Positions 16,169-24,708 of a stretch of 33,962 bases of DNA are shown one piece after another (the stretch's first letter is position 1; each line of letters starts with the position of its first letter). The stretch comes from Desulfotignum sp. (GTDB lineage Bacteria > Desulfobacterota > Desulfobacteria > Desulfobacterales > Desulfobacteraceae), in NCBI GenBank assembly GCA_011390235.1, contig JAABSS010000125.1:1-33962 (forward strand), given 5' to 3'. The translations under genes and the position numbers were made by a program. The notes beneath the pieces are model-generated. The model was not told the DNA's origin, ran no database searches, and saw only the letters and a list, made by a program, of their open reading frames with translations.

Positions 16169-16507
16169 ATGAAAGTACTGCTCACCGGTGCCACCGGATT
16201 TGTGGGAAAAGCCCTGTACCAGGAACTTTTGGTCCGAAAATACAATTTGACCTGTGCATTCAGAAAAGCGCACAAAAACCGGTTGATAACGGTTTTTGGA
16301 GACTGCGCGCCCTGTTTTGTGGACCATGTGGATAAAAATACTTTGTGGTCTCCCTGCTTGAAGGATGTCGACCAGGTGGATGCTTCCAGGTTACAGACTC
16401 TAATGGCATGGAAACCACGGGTGACGGTGGACCAGGATATTATGGCGACTGTACAATGGTGCCTGGCAGACCGCAGACACGCTGGAAAGAAAAAGGCGCA
16501 GGTATAA
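16169..16507 (+). pseudogene. Internally deleted NAD-dependent epimerase remnant
   Basis: This 112-codon open frame contains only the two ends of an extended SDR. The first 70 or so residues (MKVLLTGATGFVGKALYQEL to PCLKDVDQV) match the N-terminal Rossmann half. They run straight into the C-terminal tail (DASRLQTLMAWKPRVTVDQD), which in the intact paralogue at 1291 starts near residue 292. About 220 residues are therefore missing, in frame, including the YxxxK catalytic pair, so it cannot be a working epimerase. It sits 3 bp before the initiating-transferase gene, exactly where such epimerases usually lie. It may persist because its translation feeds the downstream gene. The intact copy at 1291 could supply the lost activity. 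Confidence 0.8.
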
Positions 16508-16510
16508 TCC

Positions 16511-17485
16511 ATGTTCATTGTTTTGTTAAGCTTTTTATCTGGGATGACAGGATCATGGGTTATCATGAAATACGGTGCCATGATCGGTGTCATTGACAGG
16601 CCCAGCAAAAGAAGCTCCCATCATAATAACATTCCAAAGGGCGGTGGGTTCGGTATCCTGGTCGCCCTTGTTTTTGCAAGTTTGATATTGAAAATCCCTG
16701 TGTTCATATGGATGCCGGCCCTGGTGATATCTCTGGCCAGTTTCTGGGGTGCGGACAAATATATTCTGCCTGTGTCACAGCGGCTGGTGATCCATTTTGG
16801 GTGCAGCCTGTTTTTTCTGGTTTTTTTCTTATTCTGGAAACAGGCGGATGCCCTGACCTATGTTGCCTGGCTGCCGGTTCTTGTTTTTATAGTTGGGACG
16901 GCAAACTTTTACAATTTCATGGACGGTATAGACGGTATTGCCGGCATTACAGGGTTTCTTGCGTTTTCACTGACAGCTTTTTATGCTTGGTTTTCAGGCC
17001 TGGACCAGGCCGTTGTTTACCTGGGCCTTTCCCTGGCGTTTTCATGTCTGGGATTCCTGTGTTTTAATATCCCCAGGGCAAAGGTTTTTTTAGGGGATGT
17101 GGGCAGCATTCTTCTGGGATTTGTCTTTGCCTGTCTCGTTGTGTTTTTATCACGGAATCTGTCAGATTTTATGGTCATGGTCGGGTTTCTGGCACCGTTT
17201 TATTTCGATGAACTATTTACCATGGTTGTCAGAATAAAACACAAAGATTCTTTGATAGAGCCCCACCGCAAGCATATCTACCAGATACTGGTAAACGAGG
17301 CCGGCATCGGGCACTGGAAAGTTTCGCTGGGATACGGCATGGTGCAGCTGGCCATTGGGGTGTCTGTGATCGCTGTCCAGCCAAAGGGATGGGGGGGGGT
17401 ATTGGGCACATATTTTCTTTACGGCCTGATATTTGCCATGGTTTCCATTATTATCCGCAGAAAATTTGTTGATGATGAGAATTAA
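16511..17485 (+). CDS. WecA/WbpL-type polyprenyl-phosphate sugar-1-phosphate transferase
   Basis: This 324-residue integral membrane protein has about ten hydrophobic segments and belongs to the MraY/WecA family. It transfers a HexNAc-1-phosphate from a UDP-sugar to undecaprenyl phosphate, starting a glycan chain. Visible motifs are DRPSKRSSHHNNIPKGGG near the N-terminus, the magnesium-binding NFYNFMDGIDGIAG near residues 135-148, KVFLGDVGSILLGF near 193-206, and the C-terminal PHRKHIYQ that in WecA/WbpL contributes to nucleotide-sugar recognition. The classic second aspartate segment is altered to FWGADKYILP but keeps D. The gene starts 3 bp after the epimerase remnant and overlaps the next gene by 14 bp. 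Its exact sugar is not predictable. Confidence 0.92.
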   Translation: MFIVLLSFLSGMTGSWVIMKYGAMIGVIDRPSKRSSHHNNIPKGGGFGILVALVFASLILKIPVFIWMPALVISLASFWGADKYILPVSQRLVIHFGCSLFFLVFFLFWKQADALTYVAWLPVLVFIVGTANFYNFMDGIDGIAGITGFLAFSLTAFYAWFSGLDQAVVYLGLSLAFSCLGFLCFNIPRAKVFLGDVGSILLGFVFACLVVFLSRNLSDFMVMVGFLAPFYFDELFTMVVRIKHKDSLIEPHRKHIYQILVNEAGIGHWKVSLGYGMVQLAIGVSVIAVQPKGWGGVLGTYFLYGLIFAMVSIIIRRKFVDDEN

Positions 17486-19367
17486 ATTTACCAGAAATCT
17501 GATAGTGACACTGTTGCTTGATGCTGTCCTTTTATGGGTATCCTTTTATCTGGCCCATGTGATCCGATTTGATTTTGATGTGCCTGTGTGGGCCATGAAA
17601 AAATTCTGGAATCTACTTGGTTTTGTATTGGCTGGAAAGCTTGTCTGTTTTTATTTTTTTGATATGTACAAAGGCATGTGGCGGTATACAAGCATCAATG
17701 ATCTGATGAATATCATCAAGGCATCAACCATTGCCAGTCTTGGCCTGATTGTGTTTGTTCTGTATAAAAACAGATTTGAAATGGTGTCCAGATCGGTATT
17801 CATCATTGACTGGTGTCTGACCATCATGCTGGTCATGGGCCTGCGGGTGTTTATCCGGCTGTGTTTTGAGAATTTCACAGAAACCTTCCGTGTACAGGAT
17901 CTGGTGGGCAAGCTTTTGTCTATATTTGGGAAAAAAACACAAAAAGGCAGACAAATGCTGATTATCGGGGCCGGAGACTGCGGGGAAAAAATCTGCCGGC
18001 AGTTCCGGGAAAACCCTTCTGTCCAGTCTCATGTGAGGGGATTTCTGGATGATGATACCGCCAAGATCGGCAGGAAAATTCACGGTGTTCCAGTGCTGAA
18101 TACCATTGACGCGCTTGAAACGGTTGTCACCAGTATGGCAATAGAGGACATTATCATTGCCATTCCTTCTGCCACCTCGGAACGGATGCGGCATATTGTG
18201 GATCTGTGCAAAAGTGTGGACGTTGACTTTAAAATCATTCCTGATATGGGAGAGCTGATTGACGGCAGGATCACTATCAACGCCATAAGGGATGTGGAGT
18301 ACAAGGACCTTCTGGGAAGAGAACCGGTGCGGCTGGACAAAAAAGAGATCGGCGGCTATCTGGGCAAAAAATGTGTGCTGGTTACAGGGGCAGGGGGCTC
18401 CATCGGTACCGGTTTGTGCCGGCAGATATGCCGGTTTTCCCCAAAAAAGATTATTCTGCTGGAAAGGGCGGAAAGCCCATTGTACGAGATTGACCTTGAA
18501 TTGAGGAGAAATTTTACACAGGTGGATGTGGTGCCGGTACTGGCAGATATCCGGGATAAAGCGGAACTGGCAGCCATATTCGGTCGATATAGTCCGGAAA
18601 TTGTGTTTCATGCAGCAGCTTACAAGCATGTTCCCATGCTTGAGAACCATCCCTGGAAAGCGGTTGAAAACAATATCTGCGGCACACAAAACCTTGTGGC
18701 TGCAGCCCGGGATTTCGGATGTGACAGGTTTGTATTTGTGTCCACCGACAAAGCGGTGAATCCCGCAAATGTTATGGGAGCAAGCAAGCGTGTTGCAGAA
18801 CTGCTAGTCCAGAAAACAGATGGTGCAGCCATCTCATCCACACGGTTTATGACGGTGCGGTTCGGCAATGTCATCGGCAGTGTGGGCAGCGTGATCCCTT
18901 TGTTTAAAAAACAGATTCGGGAAGGGGGGCCGGTTACGGTTACCCATCCGGACATTATACGATATTTCATGCTGATCCCTGAGGCCTGCCAGCTGATCCT
19001 CCAGGCCGGGGCCATGGGTAAGGGCGGGGAAATTTTTATCCTTGAAATGGGGGAACCGGTGAAAATCGATACCATGGCAAGGGACCTGATCCGGTTTTCA
19101 GGGTTTGAGCCGGATAGGGATATCAAAATTGTCTACACCGGTCTGCGGCCCGGGGAAAAACTGTACGAAGAACTGATGACTGACCAGGAAGGGGTTATCC
19201 CCACAAACCACAAAAAAATCAGGGTGTTGAACAGCCATACCGGGGATGTACGCCTTCTTACGGCCAGGCTGGAAGATTTGAAAAACGCAGCAGAAAAAAG
19301 AGACCCGGATGGGGTAAGAAAGGGGTTGCGCCAGATTGTACCGGAATACCATGAAACGGCTGGTTGA
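17472..19367 (+). CDS. Membrane nucleotide-sugar 4,6-dehydratase (WbpM/PglF/CapD type)
   Basis: This is a 631-residue protein with starts ATG 17472 or 17475 (MMRIKFTRN). The N-terminal part has four membrane helices (to about residue 140), followed by a CoA-binding-like Rossmann domain (MLIIGAGDCGEKICRQF). The C-terminal extended SDR domain starts with VLVTGAGGSIGTGLCRQI near 310. Its active-site region reads FVFVSTDKAVNPANVMGASK, the STDK and MxxxK pattern of PglF/CapD enzymes. It converts UDP-GlcNAc to the 4-keto-6-deoxy sugar, the first step to bacillosamine-, FucNAc- or QuiNAc-type sugars. A PglC-like transferase, an acetyltransferase and an aminotransferase follow directly, which favours the 4-amino (bacillosamine-like) branch. 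The DGDRITINAIRDVEYKDLLG-like linker (residues about 265-285) is normal for the family. Confidence 0.94.
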   Translation: MMRIKFTRNLIVTLLLDAVLLWVSFYLAHVIRFDFDVPVWAMKKFWNLLGFVLAGKLVCFYFFDMYKGMWRYTSINDLMNIIKASTIASLGLIVFVLYKNRFEMVSRSVFIIDWCLTIMLVMGLRVFIRLCFENFTETFRVQDLVGKLLSIFGKKTQKGRQMLIIGAGDCGEKICRQFRENPSVQSHVRGFLDDDTAKIGRKIHGVPVLNTIDALETVVTSMAIEDIIIAIPSATSERMRHIVDLCKSVDVDFKIIPDMGELIDGRITINAIRDVEYKDLLGREPVRLDKKEIGGYLGKKCVLVTGAGGSIGTGLCRQICRFSPKKIILLERAESPLYEIDLELRRNFTQVDVVPVLADIRDKAELAAIFGRYSPEIVFHAAAYKHVPMLENHPWKAVENNICGTQNLVAAARDFGCDRFVFVSTDKAVNPANVMGASKRVAELLVQKTDGAAISSTRFMTVRFGNVIGSVGSVIPLFKKQIREGGPVTVTHPDIIRYFMLIPEACQLILQAGAMGKGGEIFILEMGEPVKIDTMARDLIRFSGFEPDRDIKIVYTGLRPGEKLYEELMTDQEGVIPTNHKKIRVLNSHTGDVRLLTARLEDLKNAAEKRDPDGVRKGLRQIVPEYHETAG

Positions 19368-19950
19368 TTTTTCAATTGCACTGGTACTGGTTGCTGTCCT
19401 GCTGCCGGTGTTTGCGCTGATTGCCGTGCTGGTGCGGCGGAAACTGGGATCTCCGGTGATTTTCAAGCAGATGCGGCCGGGATTCAAAGGCAGGCCGTTT
19501 ATGATGTACAAATTCCGGTCTTTGACCAATGACACGGATGACACCGGCAGACTTCTGCCGGATACGCAGCGGTTTACCCGGTTCAGCGCCCTGCTGCGCA
19601 GATCCAGCCTGGATGAACTGCCGGAGCTGGTAAATGTATTAAAAGGAGATATGAGTCTGGTGGGGCCCAGGCCGCTGCTGATGCAGTATCTGGAACGGTA
19701 TGACAGGCAGCAGGCCAGGCGGCATGAAGTTCTGCCGGGAATCACGGGATGGGCTCAGGTGAACGGCAGAAATGCGGTCTCCTGGGAGAAAAAATTCAAA
19801 CTGGATGTGTGGTATGTTGACCGCCATGATTTTTTGCTTGACATGAAAATTATGCTGATGACCCTTGTCCAGGTGTACCGGCAGGCCGGCATACACCAGA
19901 AGGGACATGTGACTGCCGCAGAATTTTTGGGGAACACAAAAGATGAGTGA
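19351..19950 (+). CDS. PglC-like phosphoglycosyltransferase (bacterial sugar transferase)
   Basis: This is a 199-residue monotopic transferase starting MKRLVDFSIALVLVAVLLPV at 19351, overlapping the dehydratase gene by 17 bp. The re-entrant N-terminal membrane helix is followed by the family signatures PVIFKQMRPGFKGRPFMMYK with FRSL, RRSSLDELPELVNVLKGDMS with LVGPRPLL, and PGITGWAQVNGRN. Its small size, without the WbaP five-helix domain, matches PglC. It moves a sugar-1-phosphate, in PglC the UDP-diNAcBac sugar, to a polyprenyl phosphate. Two initiating transferases in one operon (this and the gene at 16511) is uncommon and suggests two lipid-linked glycans or a specialised second one. Confidence 0.94.
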   Translation: MKRLVDFSIALVLVAVLLPVFALIAVLVRRKLGSPVIFKQMRPGFKGRPFMMYKFRSLTNDTDDTGRLLPDTQRFTRFSALLRRSSLDELPELVNVLKGDMSLVGPRPLLMQYLERYDRQQARRHEVLPGITGWAQVNGRNAVSWEKKFKLDVWYVDRHDFLLDMKIMLMTLVQVYRQAGIHQKGHVTAAEFLGNTKDE

Positions 19951-20344
19951 CAGGTTTGTGAAATGGGAATATCCGGAAATTATCGAGGGTCTGCCCACAA
20001 AATACCACTGGATTGTTCAGGGAACAGCCGGATTTTCTCTGGGATATAAAACCGATATCGGTGCCTTTGTCTATATCAATGCCAAAGAAGGGGTGGAGAT
20101 TGCGGATTTTGTCCAGGTGGGATCGCATTGTTCGGTGTATTCCGTTTCCACCATAGACAAAAAAAAAGGGAGGGTGGTATTGAAAAAAAATTGCCGCATC
20201 GGCAGCCATACCACGATAATGCCGGGGGTTACCATTGGAGAGAATGCAATTGTCGGGGCCCACAGCTTTGTGAACAAAGACATACCAGATAATGTGGTAG
20301 CCTTTGGTGTTCCGGTTGAAATCATCAGGGTCTTGGAGGGATAA
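19943..20344 (+). CDS. Hexapeptide-repeat acyltransferase (LbH fold)
   Basis: This 133-residue protein's start overlaps the previous stop (ATGAGTGA). From about residue 30 it shows left-handed beta-helix hexapeptides: TDIGAFVYINAKEGVEIADF, VQVGSHCSVYSVSTID, CRIGSHTTIMPGVTIGENAI and VGAHSFVNKDI, ending VVAFGVPVEII. It probably acetylates the amino group placed by the aminotransferase encoded next. PglD enzymes (about 200 residues) carry an extra N-terminal nucleotide-binding domain that is missing here; instead there is a short EYPEIIEGLPTKYHWIVQGT cap. The substrate is therefore inferred from context only; O-acetylation is the alternative. Confidence 0.85.
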   Translation: MSDRFVKWEYPEIIEGLPTKYHWIVQGTAGFSLGYKTDIGAFVYINAKEGVEIADFVQVGSHCSVYSVSTIDKKKGRVVLKKNCRIGSHTTIMPGVTIGENAIVGAHSFVNKDIPDNVVAFGVPVEIIRVLEG

Positions 20345-20345
20345 T

Positions 20346-21542
20346 ATGGAATTTGCACCCTGGCCGTTTTTCGCAAAGGATGAGATCCAGGCGGCAGTGG
20401 ATGTGTTGAAATCAGGAAAGGTGAACCAGTGGACAGGCACGGCGGTTACGGCATTTGAAAATGCATTTGCACGGTATATCGGAACTGCCCATGCCGTCGC
20501 CTTGGCCAACGGCAGCCTGGCACTTGATATGGCCCTGGCTGCCTTAAATATTGGAAAAGATGATGAGGTGATCGTTACCCCCCGGTCATTTGTTGCCTCT
20601 GCCTCCTGTGCAGCATTGCACGGGGCGGTGCCGGTTTTTGTGGATGTGGACCCGTTGAGCCAGAACATCACCCTTGATACCATCGCAAAGGCTGTCACCC
20701 CGAAGACAAAGGCGGTGATCGCCGTGAATCTGGGGGGCTGGCCCTGTGACCTGAAAAATATCATCTCCTTCTGCAGGCAGAACAAAATTTTTTTAATTGA
20801 GGATTGTGCCCAGGCCCACGGGGCAGAATTTGAAGGAAAAAAGGCCGGCAGTTTCGGGGACTGTGCCATCTTTTCCTTCTGCCAGGACAAAATCATGAGC
20901 ACCGGGGGTGAAGGCGGCATGCTGGTGACAAATACCACCGATATCTGGAAAAAAGTCTGGAGTTTCAAGGACCATGGAAAAGATTATGATAAAGCATTTT
21001 GTGTGGATCATGATCCCGGATTCAGGTGGCTGGTTAACAGCTTTGGGACCAATGCCAGGATGACGGAAATGCAGGCGGCCATGGGCTGTGTGCAGCTCAA
21101 AAAACTGGATGGATGGGTTAAAAAAAGACGGGCAAATGCAGATCTGCTGAACCGCGCCTTTGCAGATATTCCGGGGCTGCGGACTACCGTACCCGGACCT
21201 GCGTATTATCATTCCTATTACAAATATTATGTGTTTGTTGAACAGGATGCATTAAAAAGTGCGTGGACCCGGGATGTGGTTATTGAAGCATTAAATAATG
21301 CAGGTGTGCCGTGCAATACAGGGATCTGTCCGGAAATCTACAGGGAAAAAGTGTTTGCAAAAGGCAACTGCCGGATACAGGGTGGGGTAAAGGACAGCAG
21401 CGGAAAAGCGTATTATCTGCCGGTTGCACGCCGACTGGGGGAATCTTCTGTCATGTTCATGGTGCACCCGACGCTGACCCCGGCATCCATTGGGTATGTG
21501 ATTGACCAGGTAAAAATTATCATGACTGAAGCTATAAAATAG
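20346..21542 (+). CDS. DegT/DnrJ/EryC1-family PLP sugar aminotransferase
   Basis: This is a 398-residue protein starting MEFAPWPFFAKDEIQAAVDV at 20346 with a GGAGGG ribosome site; the longer frame from 20304 lies in the previous gene and is rejected. Fold type I features are a conserved ANGSLALDMAL cofactor-phosphate turn near 54-64, the EDCAQAHGAEFEGKKAGSFG region (aspartate 153 pairs with the pyridine nitrogen), and K182 in CQDKIMSTGGEGG as the internal aldimine lysine. It should transfer an amino group from glutamate to the 4-keto sugar made by the dehydratase. Its last 11 bp overlap the convergent glycosyltransferase gene, marking the boundary of the AT-rich block. PglE or WbpE-like roles are both possible. 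Confidence 0.93.
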   Translation: MEFAPWPFFAKDEIQAAVDVLKSGKVNQWTGTAVTAFENAFARYIGTAHAVALANGSLALDMALAALNIGKDDEVIVTPRSFVASASCAALHGAVPVFVDVDPLSQNITLDTIAKAVTPKTKAVIAVNLGGWPCDLKNIISFCRQNKIFLIEDCAQAHGAEFEGKKAGSFGDCAIFSFCQDKIMSTGGEGGMLVTNTTDIWKKVWSFKDHGKDYDKAFCVDHDPGFRWLVNSFGTNARMTEMQAAMGCVQLKKLDGWVKKRRANADLLNRAFADIPGLRTTVPGPAYYHSYYKYYVFVEQDALKSAWTRDVVIEALNNAGVPCNTGICPEIYREKVFAKGNCRIQGGVKDSSGKAYYLPVARRLGESSVMFMVHPTLTPASIGYVIDQVKIIMTEAIK

Positions 21543-22791
21543 AACCATTGTTAAACCTTTCTAAATAGTCAACAAAGCTATTTGCCAGTTGGCTTCTATT
21601 AAATTTTTTTTCAGCAAAAGTCCTGGCATTTTCTCCCATCTTCTGTAGATGATGTCTATCCATTGACATGTTATACAACTCATCAGCAAATGCTTCAGGG
21701 TCATCAGGTAACACAGCCGTCCCAAGATTGTTTTCAGTTATCATCTCTGCAAGCCACCCTGGATAATTAATAAAAACCGGTAATCCCATAGCAATGTAAT
21801 CAAAAAATTTATTTGGCGATGTACCGTAATAAAATGCTGGAATGTTATTAAGAATCATCAGCCCCAGGTCAACTTCTCCCATCAGCCCGATCAAATCTTT
21901 TTTGGGTATTGGATCAAAAAAAATACAATTTGATAATGATTCTCTGTGCTTTTTTTCTAACAGCTGCGGCTTCAGTTTTCCATCACCAATAAATAAAAAC
22001 TTAATATGGGTAATTTTCCTGTTTTTCATCACTCTGGCTGCATTGAGAACAGCATCCAACCCGTTGGCCATTCCATGCGCACCTGTATATACGGCCACAA
22101 AACTGCCGGGTTTGAACCGTCTATCCTTTGCCCGAAGTCTGATTTTTTCCGCTTTTGTCGCATCATTGGAAGGCTTGAATAATGCGACATCACACCCATT
22201 GGGTATCATGATTACAGTTTTATTTCCCGGGGTTCTTTTTTCCATGCCCATCTTAATACCAGGGGAAAGGCCTATGCCGCCATCCATGGTGAAATAGGCT
22301 GATTTTTCAAGAATAGACATCCCCAGGAGAATAACGGGATTGGTAACAACGCCCATGGCTTTCGGCAATTCAGGCCAAAGATCGCGTACCTCGAAAACAA
22401 ATTTTTTCCAGGGCTTTAACAACTTGGTGATAATACCTGGAATAGCGGCGGTTAAAGGGGTAGATGTTGCAAAAACAATATCATAATCTTTGCACAAAGC
22501 AATTTTTACACTTTTCAGGGAATATCTTAAAAAAATTATACTGCGTGTAAAAAGAGAGTCGTAATTTGAGTATGGCAAGGAAATTTCAATAATACGAATC
22601 CCGTCCACAAAGCCTTCCCGGATTCCCTTAACCGATTTGCCGGTTAATCCGGTTTTCCCCACGGTTGAAGAACCACAGACCATGGTGACTTCATGTCCTC
22701 TGTCAATAAGTTTCCGGGCAAATTCATATGAGCGCGTTCCTGTGGCTCCGCCGGGTGTTGAAAAATGCTGGTGGAAATATAAAACCTTCAT
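21532..22791 (-). CDS. GT4 glycosyltransferase (WbuB-like)
   Basis: This is a 419-residue GT-B glycosyltransferase. The N-terminus MKVLYFHQHFSTPGGATGTR plus SYEFARKLIDRGHEVTMVCG is characteristic of the WbuB group, which adds L-FucNAc or a related sugar in O-antigens. The donor-binding half contains FVAVYTGAHGMANGLDAVL, the IFFDPIPKKDL turn, and the ASPNKFFDY-like motif GTSPNKFFDYIAMGLPVFIN with the GT4 EX7E region altered, as in WbuB. No membrane helices are seen, so it should be cytoplasmic at the membrane face. The gene is the last of the AT-rich minus-strand operon and overlaps the aminotransferase 3' end tail-to-tail by 11 bp. The sugar added is unknown. Confidence 0.92.
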   Translation of the reverse strand: MKVLYFHQHFSTPGGATGTRSYEFARKLIDRGHEVTMVCGSSTVGKTGLTGKSVKGIREGFVDGIRIIEISLPYSNYDSLFTRSIIFLRYSLKSVKIALCKDYDIVFATSTPLTAAIPGIITKLLKPWKKFVFEVRDLWPELPKAMGVVTNPVILLGMSILEKSAYFTMDGGIGLSPGIKMGMEKRTPGNKTVIMIPNGCDVALFKPSNDATKAEKIRLRAKDRRFKPGSFVAVYTGAHGMANGLDAVLNAARVMKNRKITHIKFLFIGDGKLKPQLLEKKHRESLSNCIFFDPIPKKDLIGLMGEVDLGLMILNNIPAFYYGTSPNKFFDYIAMGLPVFINYPGWLAEMITENNLGTAVLPDDPEAFADELYNMSMDRHHLQKMGENARTFAEKKFNRSQLANSFVDYLERFNNGSIL

Positions 22792-22812
22792 GATGAATAC
22801 TGAAAAATTTTT

Positions 22813-24708
22813 TTATTGATTAAAATGGTCAAATGCAATGATGGTTTCAATCTCACACTCTTTATTCTGAATGGTTTCAAAAATAATTTTCTGTCCCCTG
22901 GAATAGTGGTTATATGAATTGGAAATATAGGTTTTTTCCACACGGCCTTTAATATTTGAATGAATTAGACTCTTCTTGACCCTCAGGGAACAGGCATCCA
23001 TTTGAACAGCCTGATTCTGTGTGTTCCAGATCTGTTGAATTTTTATTTCATCAAAGGTTCCCATAATGCGGTCATTAATAATAAAACCATTACGGGTCAT
23101 CCGAACTGATCTGCGATGCACTACACCATATAATTTTTGATATCCGTAGTGCTCTGCAACTATTTGTTGATGTGAAAAATGCAACACCCTGGCAGTAATC
23201 CATGGCGACCAGCCAAAACGTCCTGCCTTGTTCATCTGATCGGCATCATTGATCATGATGGTATTATGGCCTCCCGTCCCTTCAAACCCATCAATTTTAC
23301 GGCTTTTTGAATTGTATGAAAAAGAGCCGGAATCACAGAAAATATTATGACCATTATACCAGATATCCAAATGAAGCATATCACATTGTCCCGGACGGTC
23401 TTTGTAAGTGTGTGCTCTCATGAAACCGAAACATTTTGAATTCCTTAAAATATAATAGCCGCCATCTTTAAACGCGTTTTCATAACAATCGGGCAATAGA
23501 CTGTTATTGGTAAGACCCAACAAGTTGCATATGCCTCTCTCCCCCGGCTCGTCTGTCGGTGTTGTTTTTTTGGATACAGCTGCAGCAAAATTCAAACTGG
23601 GACGAAAATCACGGTAATCCGCATTTGAAGCCGGGAAAAGATTGGTGCCGTCATTGTTTCCATAATTGGGCAGCCATCCGTTTTTCTGCATGAAAGAAAG
23701 TAAAAATACCATCATTTTATGATGTGTCCGGGTGATTTCAATCGGTAAAGAGATCTGTTGTTTTCGGCATATAAATAAGACAAACGAAACAATATCAACA
23801 ACTAACCGTTGATATGTCATAGAATGCTGAATATATGCCCCGTCATCATATACCTGATATCCGAGTTCCTTTTTAAGGTAAGACAGCCCTTTTTTGAGCA
23901 GTCTCGGAGATTCCGGAAATTCGGGAAAAAGAACAGCGACAACAATAAGCCCGGCTGATTCACTTATGGAATGGTTGTTTCTGACAGACTTTGCTGCATA
24001 ATCAATATTGATATCTATTCTGAGAATCGAAATATAGATATTTCGCAAGATAATAGTTTTAGATTCGTTTGAAACAAAATTTTGAAAGAAATCCAGCGCG
24101 ATCATCCAACTGAACAACCGAAAAGCAATTTCCTGTCCGCACTTGTAATGGGGACCATTTGGAAAGGGATTTCTCCGGCACCAGTCAACAATTTGCCGAA
24201 TACATCCATGTGCATATTTATTGTCTTTTGTCAGTGAATAGGCGTTAATAAAATAAAATACCTGGGGGAAACGTGATGCCTCCCAGATTAATTTGATGTC
24301 TCCAAAGTCTCCAAAATCAGAAATTTTGTTCCATGGCTTATCCAGAGGTGCTTTTCTGCGATTTTCCGGATTGATATTCCATGCGAGCTGTCCGTTTTCC
24401 CAATAGTTCAAATAGTGGCTGGAAAAGGAAAAAATATTTCCGGACAATGCCTGATCTGCCTTTTCAATAAATGAATGGTCCCCTTTAAAAGACTGATCCG
24501 TGATGTTCAACTGCCCTAAATCAATTTTACTGACCAGCCGTTCCCAGTTAATGTGCATGCTTTTTGACAGCAGCCGTTTGTTTTTTAAAGAAAAGCAGCC
24601 TGTCTTTTTTTTACACGCATAGGTTATTCTAAAAAAAATCCAGCGCCATCCCATTAATCTGGCATAATGTATCACATGACGTGCGCCCAAACCGGATTTA
24701 CCTGACAT
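22813..24708 (-). CDS. Heparinase II/III-family protein
   Basis: This is a 631-residue protein; the ATG at 24708 is used rather than a TTG one codon earlier. The N-terminal (alpha/alpha) toroid region includes INWERLVSKIDLGQL, YWENGQLAWNINPENRRKAP, the EASRFPQVFYFINAYSLTKD segment, and VRNNHSISESAGLIVVAVLF with the N-H-x5 catalytic-type motif. The C-terminal beta domain carries GQCDMLHLDIWYNGHNIFCD, then SGSFSY and GTGGHNTIMINDADQMNKAG, the signature of HepII/III proteins. In glycan loci such proteins may cleave or remodel uronic-acid-containing chains. No signal peptide is obvious, which argues for a cytoplasmic or atypical role. It overlaps the bi-domain oxidoreductase gene by 11 bp. Confidence 0.93.
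   Translation of the reverse strand: MSGKSGLGARHVIHYARLMGWRWIFFRITYACKKKTGCFSLKNKRLLSKSMHINWERLVSKIDLGQLNITDQSFKGDHSFIEKADQALSGNIFSFSSHYLNYWENGQLAWNINPENRRKAPLDKPWNKISDFGDFGDIKLIWEASRFPQVFYFINAYSLTKDNKYAHGCIRQIVDWCRRNPFPNGPHYKCGQEIAFRLFSWMIALDFFQNFVSNESKTIILRNIYISILRIDINIDYAAKSVRNNHSISESAGLIVVAVLFPEFPESPRLLKKGLSYLKKELGYQVYDDGAYIQHSMTYQRLVVDIVSFVLFICRKQQISLPIEITRTHHKMMVFLLSFMQKNGWLPNYGNNDGTNLFPASNADYRDFRPSLNFAAAVSKKTTPTDEPGERGICNLLGLTNNSLLPDCYENAFKDGGYYILRNSKCFGFMRAHTYKDRPGQCDMLHLDIWYNGHNIFCDSGSFSYNSKSRKIDGFEGTGGHNTIMINDADQMNKAGRFGWSPWITARVLHFSHQQIVAEHYGYQKLYGVVHRRSVRMTRNGFIINDRIMGTFDEIKIQQIWNTQNQAVQMDACSLRVKKSLIHSNIKGRVEKTYISNSYNHYSRGQKIIFETIQNKECEIETIIAFDHFNQ

Noticed and set aside
17724..18689. 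A 321-residue minus-strand frame opposite the dehydratase
   Set aside because: It is antisense to a clear PglF/WbpM-type gene, with composition expected of a shadow frame.
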